A stretch of 64,000 nt of DNA. Source: Acetatifactor sp. GTDB lineage: Bacteria > Bacillota > Clostridia > Lachnospirales > Lachnospiraceae. The translations under genes and the position numbers were made by a program. Below are positions 1 through 9,119 of the stretch, piece by piece. The notes under the pieces were generated by a model, which worked only from the letters and a program-made list of their open reading frames with translations, had not been told where the DNA came from and did not search any database. Position 1 is the stretch's first letter. Each line of letters opens with the position of its first letter. The DNA is taken from positions 1 to 64,000 of the forward strand of contig JAILHH010000003.1 of assembly GCA_024695935.1 (NCBI GenBank), written 5' to 3'.

Positions 1-2
1 AG

Positions 3-110
3 ATGTATGGTAAGGCGCGCATGACAATGAAAGTCGCGCTTACCTTTGCGTGTATGAATTTAAAGAAACTAGCAAAAATACAACAAGAATGGGAATTGAA
101 AATGGCCTAA
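3..110 (+). CDS. Transposase C-terminal end, cut by the window edge
   Basis: Frame 3 is open from the window edge to a TAA at 108-110 and encodes 35 residues containing VALTFACMNLKKLA. That phrase is typical of the last residues of IS1182-type DDE transposases, where it closes the catalytic domain. The catalytic residues lie outside the window, so activity cannot be judged. It is followed at once by a terminator hairpin and two long palindromes, which fits the downstream end of an insertion sequence. Family assignment is from memory of the motif. It could be a remnant rather than an intact element. Confidence 0.7.
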   Translation: MYGKARMTMKVALTFACMNLKKLAKIQQEWELKMA

Positions 111-125
111 AGAAAGGCCATTTTT
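102..125 (+). terminator. Terminator overlapping the transposase stop
   Basis: A 7-bp perfect stem (ATGGCCT at 102-108 and AGGCCAT at 115-121) with a 6-nt loop is followed by a short T run to 125. The stem includes the stop codon of the transposase frame. Confidence 0.6.
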
Positions 126-161
126 AACAAAAATCAAAAAAGGAACTTAGAAAAAAGGAAA

Positions 162-192
162 GGATGCTGCAAAACTCGGTTTTGCAGCATCC
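162..192. repeat. Long perfect palindrome, 14-bp arms
   Basis: Arms 162-175 and 179-192 are perfect reverse complements around a 3-nt loop. There is no T run after it, so it is not a plain terminator. It may belong to the end of the insertion sequence whose transposase tail lies upstream. Confidence 0.75.
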
Positions 193-210
193 CCTTTGTC
201 TACACTCTGA

Positions 211-247
211 GGAGGCCCTCCTTGGAATTATTCCAAGGAGGGCCTCC
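211..247. repeat. Long perfect palindrome, 17-bp arms
   Basis: Arms 211-227 and 231-247 are perfect reverse complements around the loop TTA, giving a very stable G+C-rich hairpin 19 bp after the previous palindrome. Only a short TATT follows. It could be a bidirectional terminator or an IS-end structure that blocks read-through. Confidence 0.75.
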
Positions 248-435
248 GTATTATTGTCGGACGAAATACCTGACTGAGAATATTTAGAGCGAAGCGGGTC
301 CTCTCTTCAGGGCGCCAGTCGCTCAAACAGCCCTCGCCGCTTCGCGACTGCGGAACTCGCTTGGTGGCATCCCTACAGCCTCCCGCTTCTTCTCGAATGT
401 TAGCTATACAAGCGAAGCTGGCCCTGCATATTATA
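248..435. other. Non-coding G+C-rich spacer with nested inverted repeats
   Basis: No credible gene. GCGAAGCG (289-296) pairs with CGCTTCGC (338-345), and CAGTCGC (316-322) pairs with GCGACTG (344-350). The stretch is locally richer in G+C than its surroundings and may be leftover mobile DNA. Confidence 0.45.
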
Positions 436-2403
436 TTACTGAATATCCATTTTCAGAGGGTGGGGCATATCCAGGGCGCTTATAAGGTCTGTTCCCAGGA
501 ATTCATCGTATGGAAGCTCGATCTCCACATATCCTGCCGCGTAAGGGCTGATCTCATAGGGTGAAAACAGATATTTTGCGCTTGTCTCGCCCCAGATTAT
601 GGAATCAAGGGATGGATCCGCACTTTCATATGCCGCATCATATGCTTCCTCAGCGCTTTCCGCAAAGAGGATGCCCGGATTTGCCTCATAGAATTCCACA
701 GTCTTTTGAGCTACAAAATCTTTGAATTCCTCCAAGACTCCCGTATAGATATCGGCCGTTGTAAGCTCTGCTCCGGTTTCTAAGTCAAACAATAACTGAC
801 CCTGATAAGGATATCCGTGGGCACCTCCGCCGTACCAATATCCGGTTCTGTAAACCGACAGGAATCTGTCATTTATGATATCCACATCGGAAACCCATGT
901 CTGATCCGTTTCAATTGCATCATAGACAAGGGCGTTGTTTTCCTTCATTTCATTGTGCCATTCGCATTCACTGTCATCTGTGGGAAGCATAAAATTGTCT
1001 TCCATGCTAGTGATGTATTCGGCAAGTTTTTCATTGATGGACGCAGCCGATTTCGAATACTTTTCGTCAAGAGCAAAGGTTTCTGCATACTCGCTGTAAA
1101 GAGGAAGACCACAGAAGGGACAGTTTATCAAAACGGTATTACTTAACACTTTTCCGTATTTGAAGGCGCTTATCTCCTTTATCGGAAGGTCGCAGGAAAC
1201 TGTTTTTCCGCCTTCAAGTTTTACCCATTCCAGTTTTTTGCCTGCGGGAGCGATGGCATAGGGGGTATTACCCACAAGGTTGAAGCCTTCGACACAGGGA
1301 GTGATATTTCCAAAGCCCGGTACGGTTGAAGCTTCTGCCGCAAGGGTGCTTACTTCTTTGTTAAGGTCGTAGGAGTAAACCTTATATGTGGTAATGCCCT
1401 CCGCTGCCTTTGAATCATCCACTGAGTAGTAATAGAGATTATCTCCGGCAAGTCCCAGGGGCCTTCCGCTCATTTCAGCATAAACTTCAGAAAGGTCAAC
1501 AGTTTTTTCGGTATTGATATTTATGGCATGAGGATTGTTTTCATCAAAGCTGACGGCTATGATCCAATCCCTGTTTACATAATTTACATAATGAGAGTCA
1601 TCCATTATGTAAGAGAGCTTTTCTGATGTGGCATCAGGGGAAACCTTGTAGAACTCGGTGGAGGTGTCTGCATCTTCCAAATCTGTTACGGTGCACAACA
1701 GGAAACCAAAACGGTCCATGATATGCTCCGGGCATTCATAGGAGAGGTGATCCGTTGTACCACGTCTTATTTCCATTCCGTTAATGGCGCTTAACAGAGA
1801 ATTGTCATCCGATGTCACTTCGGTAAATTCCAGATTGTCCCTGTCTATATCAAAAGAAACATTTGAATATTGCTCATTTTCCTCAAAATAGATATAGAGT
1901 CTGCCTTTATATGCATCATATGCATGTAACTGTGCGGGAGAGGAAGTCTCATATATGGTTTTCAGTGTATCTGACTTAAAATCATATGCATAGAAAACAT
2001 AATCATAGCTTCCGGTATCATTTTCAGATGAATATTCATATTCGCTGGTGTAATAATAACCCACACCGTCTTCTAAGTCGCAGAGTGAATAGTCATCATA
2101 AAAACTGCTGTCAGGACCGAAGGCTTCGGAAACCTTTTGCTTACTGTAGGTTCCGATCAGGTTCCCTTTTGCGTCTAACTGATATATCACGTCTTCGTCG
2201 TAATATCTGAGAAGATATGTCTCATCTGAATACTCATCCGTTTCATCAGTATCTGTAGGGTCAGCTGTTTCGCCGATGCTTTGGTCTTTTTCTTCTATGG
2301 CTTCACCGGTGATAATTGCAGGCTCATGGTCATTTTTTGCTCCACAGGCACTTAAGACGGCAATCATGGCAAATAAGAGAACCCAAAATCTTATCTTTTT
2401 CAT
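436..2403 (-). CDS. Putative lipoprotein with C-terminal DUF3298/RsiV-like domain
   Basis: The 655-residue product starts with a short basic N-terminus, a hydrophobic core and the lipobox LSAC, so it should be a lipid-anchored surface protein. Residues about 25-480 are acidic, rich in Tyr and Asp, and read like repeated beta strands. I assign no family to them. From about residue 515 the sequence YWYGGGAHGYP followed by FDLETGAELT matches the DUF3298 domain seen in RsiV anti-sigma factors and related lipoproteins, which in RsiV binds lysozyme. Here there is no sigma factor neighbour and no transmembrane anti-sigma part, so ligand and role are unknown. The ATG at 2403 has an AAGGAGG site 12 bases upstream. 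It is transcribed towards the IS remnant. Confidence 0.75.
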   Translation of the reverse strand: MKKIRFWVLLFAMIAVLSACGAKNDHEPAIITGEAIEEKDQSIGETADPTDTDETDEYSDETYLLRYYDEDVIYQLDAKGNLIGTYSKQKVSEAFGPDSSFYDDYSLCDLEDGVGYYYTSEYEYSSENDTGSYDYVFYAYDFKSDTLKTIYETSSPAQLHAYDAYKGRLYIYFEENEQYSNVSFDIDRDNLEFTEVTSDDNSLLSAINGMEIRRGTTDHLSYECPEHIMDRFGFLLCTVTDLEDADTSTEFYKVSPDATSEKLSYIMDDSHYVNYVNRDWIIAVSFDENNPHAININTEKTVDLSEVYAEMSGRPLGLAGDNLYYYSVDDSKAAEGITTYKVYSYDLNKEVSTLAAEASTVPGFGNITPCVEGFNLVGNTPYAIAPAGKKLEWVKLEGGKTVSCDLPIKEISAFKYGKVLSNTVLINCPFCGLPLYSEYAETFALDEKYSKSAASINEKLAEYITSMEDNFMLPTDDSECEWHNEMKENNALVYDAIETDQTWVSDVDIINDRFLSVYRTGYWYGGGAHGYPYQGQLLFDLETGAELTTADIYTGVLEEFKDFVAQKTVEFYEANPGILFAESAEEAYDAAYESADPSLDSIIWGETSAKYLFSPYEISPYAAGYVEIELPYDEFLGTDLISALDMPHPLKMDIQ

Positions 2404-2597
2404 ATCGCTAAAAATAATCCTCCTTAAGTCCGGTATAATTTAGTATTTATCCGTTGATCATTATAAATGTAATACCTGAGTAACTATTTGTAAATCTGAA
2501 TAAAGTATGTTTTAGGTGCCCGGGAGGCAGTTTCCCTGTTTTTTTTATAAGTTTTCAGAAAATTCATTGGAAAACGAGGTGATATGTTTGAATATTA

Positions 2598-2626
2598 TTG
2601 ACAATATTTTCCTAAATAAATATAAT
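2598..2626 (+). promoter_or_regulatory. Consensus sigma-A promoter for the chemotaxis receptor
   Basis: TTGACA at 2598-2603, a 17-bp spacer and TATAAT at 2621-2626 are both exact consensus. The predicted start is about 75 bases upstream of the receptor ATG. Many chemotaxis genes use sigma-28, so a perfect housekeeping promoter here is notable. Confidence 0.85.
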
Positions 2627-2709
2627 ATATTTGTGCATTATTTATAAGTTTTCGCGAGCGCAAACCGGTGAAGATTTTTAGGATTTTAAAGAAAATGTGA
2701 GGAAAACGT

Positions 2710-4428
2710 ATGAGGGTTAGAAGATTCAGTATTACGGCGAAACTGACGGCAATGGTTGCAGCGTTATTGGTAATCACTTTTCTGGTGATGGGGATCGTCA
2801 TTTACAACAATGAAAAAAATACGCTGCTGGAACAGATACAGATAAATGCCATAGACAACACGAACTGTATTTCGGCGCAGCTTGAAAAAGACGTGGATGT
2901 AAATGCGTTTCTTGCATTGAAGCCGGGGCAGGAGGATACTGAAGAGTACGCTCAGATCCATGAGTGTCTCACAATTTTCCTTGAAAACAGCGGATTCGAG
3001 TATGTATATACCATCAGAGAAAACGGAGATGGTTTTGAGTTTGTGGTGGATTCCGATCCGGAAAATCCCGGACTTATAGGAGATGACTTTGAAGTGGAGG
3101 ATGCTGCGGTTGCAGCAATGAACGGTATTCCCGGTGTGGGAGAGCCCTATACGGACGAGTGGGGACTTCATATTTCCGCCTTCAGTCCCATAAAGAACGA
3201 AAACGGTACAGTGGTTGCGCTTACGGTTGCGGACATCAGCATGGGCTGGATCAACGAACAGCTGATAAAAGTCAGAAACACCATTGTGATCATATGTCTC
3301 ATGGCCTTTGTCATCTCAATATCCATCGTGGTGCTCCTCATGGGAATCCTCAGGAGACAGCTTAAGGCTCTCAATGAAAAGGTTATGGAACTTGGAAACG
3401 GAAACGGAGATCTCACAAAGCTATTAAATATCAGATCCGGTGATGAACTGGAGATAATCTCCGACAATATAAACAAGTTTATCACTTTCATCAGGGAGAT
3501 AATCGTAAATACATCCGAACGTGCCCATAATCTGGCGGATGTATCAAAGAATATGAAGCAGAACCTTTCGGAAACATCGGGACAGGTGTCCGACATCTCC
3601 GATACAATGAAGGAAGTCAGCGCTTCATATTTCGAGATAAGTTCATCCATTACGGATATCAGAAATACCATCGAATCCACACTGCAGAGCGCTGTGGAAA
3701 TATCCGATATGGCAGAGAGCAGTATAAAGGATTCAAAGGCCATCGTAAAGGAAGCGGATGAAATCTATCTGAGCGCCGAGTCTTCCCAGAATGCCATGAA
3801 GGAAAAAACAGAGGATATCAGAAAAAGACTTTTGGAAAAGATCGAAGCTTCTAAGAGTATTTCAAAGATTAATGAGCTTACGGATAATATCATCGGTATT
3901 GCCGGTCAGACAAATCTCCTGGCTTTAAACGCTTCAATCGAGGCAGCCCGTGCAGGAGAGGCCGGACGAGGCTTTGCGGTTGTCGCCGATGAGATCAAGA
4001 ATCTGGCATCAGACTCAAATACCATGGCGGAGGAGATAAAGACCATAGGAACCCAGGTTGTGGCAGTGGTCGAGGAACTGGCTGACGAGTCCGGAAAGAT
4101 GCTTGATTACATGTCTGAGAGCAATGACGAAGGCTACAGGACACTCCTGGATACCGCAGAGCATTACAAAAACGATATCGAAAAACTTATGAATATGATG
4201 ACCGAATTTGCGGATCACAGCGAGGGAATAAAGCATACGGTTGAAAATATCGACGGTACTATAAAAGATATCAATGCAACCATGGCGGACAATTCCAAGG
4301 GAGTGACTGCCGGTGCGGAGGCTGTGGGAACGGTTGTGGGCAGTATGACGGAGCTTGATGAAAAGGCGGGAGAAAATCTGATGATATCGGATGAGATCAA
4401 TTCTCACATGAACCAGTTTAAAGTCTGA
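2710..4428 (+). CDS. Methyl-accepting chemotaxis protein
   Basis: A 572-residue membrane receptor that passes ligand binding to the CheA/CheW array. Residues 8-30 form a first membrane helix, about 31-190 an extracellular sensor region (single Cache-like, inferred from the [11 protein letters not shown] stretch), and about 191-214 a second helix. A HAMP segment follows. The cytoplasmic coiled coil holds the conserved hairpin tip near residues 393-440 ([19 protein letters not shown], then [11 protein letters not shown]). There is no C-terminal CheR/CheB pentapeptide. No other chemotaxis gene lies nearby, so it is a stand-alone receptor of unknown ligand. The start is preceded by GAGGAAAACGT. 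Confidence 0.93.
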   Translation: MRVRRFSITAKLTAMVAALLVITFLVMGIVIYNNEKNTLLEQIQINAIDNTNCISAQLEKDVDVNAFLALKPGQEDTEEYAQIHECLTIFLENSGFEYVYTIRENGDGFEFVVDSDPENPGLIGDDFEVEDAAVAAMNGIPGVGEPYTDEWGLHISAFSPIKNENGTVVALTVADISMGWINEQLIKVRNTIVIICLMAFVISISIVVLLMGILRRQLKALNEKVMELGNGNGDLTKLLNIRSGDELEIISDNINKFITFIREIIVNTSERAHNLADVSKNMKQNLSETSGQVSDISDTMKEVSASYFEISSSITDIRNTIESTLQSAVEISDMAESSIKDSKAIVKEADEIYLSAESSQNAMKEKTEDIRKRLLEKIEASKSISKINELTDNIIGIAGQTNLLALNASIEAARAGEAGRGFAVVADEIKNLASDSNTMAEEIKTIGTQVVAVVEELADESGKMLDYMSESNDEGYRTLLDTAEHYKNDIEKLMNMMTEFADHSEGIKHTVENIDGTIKDINATMADNSKGVTAGAEAVGTVVGSMTELDEKAGENLMISDEINSHMNQFKV

Positions 4429-4476
4429 TCCTAAAAGTTCAGACACGGAGTTTTATATAAAATTTCTAATTATCAC

Positions 4477-4506
4477 TTGACAATGGATACTTTTTTAGAC
4501 TATGCT
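4477..4506 (+). promoter_or_regulatory. Promoter of the valS T-box leader
   Basis: TTGACA at 4477-4482 and TATGCT at 4501-4506 are separated by 18 bp. It lies directly upstream of the T-box stem I. Confidence 0.7.
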
Positions 4507-4526
4507 TCTGTTTAAGATAAAGGCAT

Positions 4527-4830
4527 TGACGAAGAGGAGTAGAGATTATTCACTCATCAGAGAGAACGGACATTTCCCCTATTATATATCAGGAAAAGCT
4601 GAGAGCCCGTTTTGAGAAGGAAATCCCGAAGGTAGCTTCCGAGCCGAAGAGCCGAACTTTTTAGTAGGTTCTTACGATTTATCCCCGTTAACGGATAGGA
4701 CTTTACAGTATTTTGCTATGAAATTGCAAAATGCCTGAAGCTCCGTGAGGCAGGAATTTCCTGTGAAAAAAGGTGGTACCGCGTTATATACGCCCTTTGA
4801 CGAAAACACTCGTCAAAGGGCTTTTTTTTA
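4527..4830 (+). promoter_or_regulatory. T-box riboswitch controlling valS
   Basis: The leader carries the stem I AGTA bulge (4538-4541), a GAAG-GTA specifier region in which GTA at 4632-4634 would be the valine codon, the T-box sequence AGGTGGTACCGCG (4771-4783), and a terminator with arms 4792-4802 and 4811-4821 followed by eight T residues. The variable base in TGGT is T, which pairs with A73 of tRNA-Val. Uncharged tRNA-Val should stabilise the antiterminator and switch valS on. The T-box and terminator are certain. The exact specifier placement is inferred by analogy with the tyrS layout. Confidence 0.93.
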
Positions 4831-4927
4831 CGTGAATGAGCAAAGCCACCGCGTAAGAGAAGCTTATGAGTTGGATATTTATGTGAACGGCAAAACAAAT
4901 AATTGTAAAAAGATAAGGAGAATCCCT

Positions 4928-7594
4928 ATGGCAAAAGAACTTGCAAAGACCTACGATCCTGCGGGAATCGAGGACAGACTTTATCAGAAATGGATCGACA
5001 AAAAATACTTCCACGCAGAAGTTGACAGATCAAAGAAACCCTTTACTATCGTGATGCCCCCTCCGAATATCACCGGACAGCTTCACATGGGACATGCCCT
5101 TGACGGAACCATGCAGGATATCATCATCCGTTTCAAGAGAATGCAGGGTTATAATGCTCTCTGGCAGCCCGGAACCGACCATGCTTCCATTGCCACAGAG
5201 GTAAAGATCATAGAGAATTTAAAGAAACAGGGCATCGACAAGCACGACCTTGGCCGTGAGGGCTTTTTGGAGAGAGCCTGGGAATGGAAAAAGGAGTACG
5301 GCGGAAAGATCTCTTCGCAGCTCAGAAAACTGGGTTCATCCTGTGACTGGGACAGAGAGCGTTTCACTATGGATGAGGGCTGCAACAGAGCCGTTACCGA
5401 AACCTTCGTAAAGATGCACGAAAAAGGATATATCTACAAGGGTTCAAGGATCATCAACTGGTGCCCCGTATGTAATACCTCTATCTCCGACGCCGAGGTT
5501 GAATATGAGGAGCAGGCAGGACATTTCTGGCATATCAAGTACCCTCTTGTAGACGAAAACGGAAAGCCTTCCACAACGGATTTTTTGGAGTTTGCAACCA
5601 CCCGTCCTGAGACAATGCTCGGTGATACTGCAGTTGCGGTAAATCCCGATGATGAGAGATATACATATTTAAAGGGCAGACAGGTATGGCTTCCCATCGT
5701 AAACAAGGCAATCCCCGTGGTTGAGGACCGTTATGTAGACATGGAGTTTGGTACAGGTGTAGTAAAGATCACACCCGCTCATGACCCCAACGACTTCGAG
5801 GTAGGAAAGCGCCATAACCTTCCTGTGATAAATATCATGAACGATGATGCCACCATCAATGAGAACGGTGGAAAATATGCCGGAATGGACAGATACGAGG
5901 CAAGAAAAGCCATCGTAGAGGAACTTGAAAAGGAAGGTCTCTTAGTCAGAATTGAAGATTATTCGCATAACGTAGGTACTCATGACCGTTGTAAGACAAC
6001 CATCGAGCCCCTTGTAAAGGAGCAGTGGTTCGTAAAGATGGACGAGCTTATAAAGCCCGCTGTCAAGGCTATCAAAGAGGGCGATATCAAACTCATTCCA
6101 AAGGAGAGAATGGAGAAGACCTATTACAACTGGACAGACAATATCAGAGACTGGTGTATCAGCCGTCAGCTCTGGTGGGGACACAGGATCCCTGCATGGT
6201 ACTGCGATGACTGTGGCGAGGTTATTGTTTCAAGAGAAACACCCACTGTATGTCCCAAGTGCGGATGTACTCACCTGACACAGGATCCCGATACACTTGA
6301 TACATGGTTCTCATCGGCTCTCTGGCCCTTTGAAACACTGGGATGGCCCGACAAGACAGAAGACCTTGATTATTTCTATCCCACAAACGTACTTATCACA
6401 GGATATGACATAATCTTCTTCTGGGTTATCAGAATGATCTTTTCAGGATATGAGCAGATGGGTAAAAAGCCCTTTGACACAGTACTTTTCCACGGACTTG
6501 TACGTGACAGCCAGGGCAGAAAGATGAGTAAGTCCCTTGGAAACGGTATCGATCCTCTGGAGATCATCTCAAAATACGGTGCGGATGCACTCAGACTTAC
6601 TCTTATCACAGGAAATGCTCCCGGAAATGATATGCGTTTCTATATGGAGAGAGTTGAGAACAGCCGTAACTTTGCTAACAAGGTATGGAATGCTTCCAGA
6701 TTTATCATGATGAATATGGAAGGAAAGACCGTGACAGAGCCTGCTGAGGGTGATCTTCAGCCTGTAGATAAATGGATCCTTTCAAAGCTTAACACCCTGG
6801 TAAAGGATGTCACCGACAATATGGAAGCCTTTGAACTTGGTATTGCTGTTCAGAAAGTATATGATTTTATCTGGGATGAGTTCTGTGACTGGTACATCGA
6901 GATGGTTAAGCCCCGTCTCTACAATACTGATGATGCGGTAAGCCAGAATGCGGCACTTTATACATTAAAGACTGTTCTCATCGATGCGCTTAAGCTTCTT
7001 CATCCCTATATGCCGTTTGTAACAGAGGAGATCTTCTGCACACTTCAGTCGGAAGAGGAGTCCATCATGATAAGCAAGTGGCCGGAGTATTCTGAAAAGA
7101 GAGCCTTTGCAAAAGAGGAAAAGGATATCGAGACCATCAAGGAAGCCGTTAGAGGTATCAGAAATGTGAGAACCGAAATGAACGTTGCTCCCTCCAGAAA
7201 GGCCCTTGTATATGTAGTTTCAGAAAACAAGGATATCCTCTCCACCTTCGAGGAAGGAAAGCTCTTCTTTGCTTCCCTTGCCTATGCAAGCAATGTGGTA
7301 CTTCAAAAAGACAAGACAGGTATCGCAGAGGATGCGGTTTCCGTAGTTATCGCAGGAGCAACTTTCTATATTCCTTTCGCAGATCTGGTAGACATTAAGG
7401 CTGAGATCGAGAGACTTACAAAGGAGCAGAAGCGTCTCGAAGGAGAACTTGCGAGAGTTGACGGTATGTTAAACAACGAGAGATTTATCTCCAAGGCTCC
7501 CGAGGCAAAGATCGCCGAAGAAAAGGCAAAGAAAGAAAAATATGCTCAGATGATGGAGCAGGTAAAGGAAAGACTCGCACAGCTTTCCAAATAA
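4928..7594 (+). CDS. valS: Valine--tRNA ligase
   Basis: The 888-residue class I synthetase charges tRNA-Val. HMGH, the HIGH motif, lies near residue 55 within PPPNITGQLHMGHA. KMSKS lies near residue 530. Cys pairs at about 177 (WCPVC) and at 425/442 (CDDC, CPKC) fit zinc-binding knuckles. The editing domain (TTRPETMLGDTAVAVNP) and a C-terminal coiled coil (about 820-888) are present. The reading frame is open further upstream through the T-box, but the ATG at 4928 is chosen. It follows AAGGAG, gives the family length and leaves the leader untranslated. Confidence 0.97.
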   Translation: MAKELAKTYDPAGIEDRLYQKWIDKKYFHAEVDRSKKPFTIVMPPPNITGQLHMGHALDGTMQDIIIRFKRMQGYNALWQPGTDHASIATEVKIIENLKKQGIDKHDLGREGFLERAWEWKKEYGGKISSQLRKLGSSCDWDRERFTMDEGCNRAVTETFVKMHEKGYIYKGSRIINWCPVCNTSISDAEVEYEEQAGHFWHIKYPLVDENGKPSTTDFLEFATTRPETMLGDTAVAVNPDDERYTYLKGRQVWLPIVNKAIPVVEDRYVDMEFGTGVVKITPAHDPNDFEVGKRHNLPVINIMNDDATINENGGKYAGMDRYEARKAIVEELEKEGLLVRIEDYSHNVGTHDRCKTTIEPLVKEQWFVKMDELIKPAVKAIKEGDIKLIPKERMEKTYYNWTDNIRDWCISRQLWWGHRIPAWYCDDCGEVIVSRETPTVCPKCGCTHLTQDPDTLDTWFSSALWPFETLGWPDKTEDLDYFYPTNVLITGYDIIFFWVIRMIFSGYEQMGKKPFDTVLFHGLVRDSQGRKMSKSLGNGIDPLEIISKYGADALRLTLITGNAPGNDMRFYMERVENSRNFANKVWNASRFIMMNMEGKTVTEPAEGDLQPVDKWILSKLNTLVKDVTDNMEAFELGIAVQKVYDFIWDEFCDWYIEMVKPRLYNTDDAVSQNAALYTLKTVLIDALKLLHPYMPFVTEEIFCTLQSEEESIMISKWPEYSEKRAFAKEEKDIETIKEAVRGIRNVRTEMNVAPSRKALVYVVSENKDILSTFEEGKLFFASLAYASNVVLQKDKTGIAEDAVSVVIAGATFYIPFADLVDIKAEIERLTKEQKRLEGELARVDGMLNNERFISKAPEAKIAEEKAKKEKYAQMMEQVKERLAQLSK

Positions 7595-7607
7595 TGAAAA
7601 CAACTTT

Positions 7608-7640
7608 AAATTCCCGGCGCTATCATTGCTCCGGGAATTT
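7608..7640 (+). terminator. Hairpin between valS and folC
   Basis: AAATTCCCGG (7608-7617) pairs with CCGGGAATTT (7631-7640) around a 13-nt loop. Only a short T tail exists, so it may be a weak terminator or a processing hairpin. Confidence 0.5.
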
Positions 7641-7660
7641 TAAAGCATAAGGGTAAAGTC

Positions 7661-8965
7661 ATGACCACACCGAAAAATTACGAAGAAGCGGTAAATTACA
7701 TAATGGATATTCCGAAGTTTGCGGGAAAAAACACCATGGAAGATACGGTGCGATTTCTGAAACTTTTGGGGGATCCCGACAAGAACATGAAGATCATTCA
7801 TGTGGCAGGCACAAACGGAAAAGGCTCCGTATGCTCCTTTATAAAATGCATGCTTAAAGAAAGCGGATATACTACGGCTGTATTTACATCCCCTCATCTT
7901 GTGGATATCAGGGAGAGGATAGAAATAAACGGTGAAATGATATCAAAAGAGACCTTTTTTGAAGCTTTTTTGAAAATATATGAAAAGCTGGAAAAAGCAG
8001 GATACCATCCCTCATTTTTTGAATATCTCTTCCTCATGGCCATGGTGATATTTGATGAAAATCCCACGGATTTTGTGATCCTGGAAACGGGCCTTGGAGG
8101 CAGGCTTGATGCCACAAATGCCATCAGAAACAAAGAGGTAAGCGTGATCACCAGATTAAGCCTTGACCACTGCGAGTATCTTGGGGATACGGTTGAAGAG
8201 ATCGCAGCAGAAAAGGCGGGAATAATCGCGGATCACACTCCCTGCGTTTTTTTGACAGAAAATGAGTCGGTAAACAGTGTTATCGAAAAGAGGGCAAAAG
8301 CAGTCGGTGCGCCATTAATTGAAGTTGGTAAAAACGATTATTCTTTAATCGAAATTAAGAATAAAACCATTGATTTTTCTCTGTGCTCTAGGTATTATGG
8401 TAATGTTAGGTGTTCTCTACATACAAATGCATCTTATCAGCCGGAAAATGCTTCGCTGGCCCTTCGCGCCTGCGAGATCGTGGACAGGCTGGGAAGGATG
8501 ACTATAGAGACCATCAGGGAAGGAATAGACGAATTTTTCTGGGCAGGCAGGATGCAGGAGGTACTCCCCGAGATCTATGTGGACGGAGCCCACAATGAGG
8601 ACGGGATCAGAGCATTTCTGGAAAGCGTCGGAAATGATACTTTTTCCGGAGAGAGGATACTGGTACTTGGCACCATGGCTGACAAGGATTATCCTTCCAT
8701 GTTAAAAGAGATCACACAGGCCGGTCTTTTCGGTGAGATCGTCTTTACAAAGGCGAAAAATACAAGGGCTGCCGACTCCTCGAAGCTGCTTAAAAACCTG
8801 CATGGTTTTCGCGGTAAGACAAGGGTGACGGACACCGTGGCACAAGCTCTTTCGTATGTTTATAAAAACCGGAACGGCAGGAGAGTTTATATAGCCGGAA
8901 GCCTGTACCTTGTGGGAGAGGTACTTACGGAGGCAGAAAAGTTTCAGGGAGAAGAACATGATTAA
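7661..8965 (+). CDS. folC: Bifunctional folylpolyglutamate/dihydrofolate synthase
   Basis: The 434-residue Mur-ligase family enzyme adds glutamate to folates using ATP. The P-loop GTNGKGSVC lies near residue 50. LETGLGGRLDATN and LDHCEYLG are further family signatures, and VDGAHN marks the C-terminal domain. Length is normal for FolC. Whether it also has dihydrofolate synthase activity cannot be told from sequence. It lies 66 bases after valS, an order common in Clostridia, and its last bases overlap the next small gene. Confidence 0.94.
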   Translation: MTTPKNYEEAVNYIMDIPKFAGKNTMEDTVRFLKLLGDPDKNMKIIHVAGTNGKGSVCSFIKCMLKESGYTTAVFTSPHLVDIRERIEINGEMISKETFFEAFLKIYEKLEKAGYHPSFFEYLFLMAMVIFDENPTDFVILETGLGGRLDATNAIRNKEVSVITRLSLDHCEYLGDTVEEIAAEKAGIIADHTPCVFLTENESVNSVIEKRAKAVGAPLIEVGKNDYSLIEIKNKTIDFSLCSRYYGNVRCSLHTNASYQPENASLALRACEIVDRLGRMTIETIREGIDEFFWAGRMQEVLPEIYVDGAHNEDGIRAFLESVGNDTFSGERILVLGTMADKDYPSMLKEITQAGLFGEIVFTKAKNTRAADSSKLLKNLHGFRGKTRVTDTVAQALSYVYKNRNGRRVYIAGSLYLVGEVLTEAEKFQGEEHD

Positions 8966-9110
8966 TTTTGAAGAGGAACTCAAGAAATTTCATCCAAGCC
9001 TTGAAGTTGAGGAAGTGGAGGATGCCATTTACAATCAGGATCTGACTGATATGGCGGATATCCTAGTCAAAATGATAAAGAAGTCAGAGGACGAAGAAAA
9101 GAGACAGTAG
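8958..9110 (+). CDS. Small conserved-looking acidic protein, unknown function
   Basis: A 50-residue frame whose ATG overlaps the folC stop region by 8 bases, with AGGGAGAA upstream. The product is highly charged (MINFEEELKKFHPSLEVEE) and predicted helical. Translational overlap with folC and a 9-base gap to the next gene argue that it is real and part of the same operon. I do not recognise a family. Confidence 0.65.
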   Translation: MINFEEELKKFHPSLEVEEVEDAIYNQDLTDMADILVKMIKKSEDEEKRQ

Positions 9111-9119
9111 GAGGTCGGC

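Noticed and set aside
361..564. Frame of 67 codons near the left end
   Set aside because: It overlaps the end of the lipoprotein gene on the other strand and resembles no family.
4745..4927. N-terminal extension of valS through the T-box
   Set aside because: It would translate the T-box sequence and terminator. The ATG at 4928 has a good ribosome site and gives the family length.
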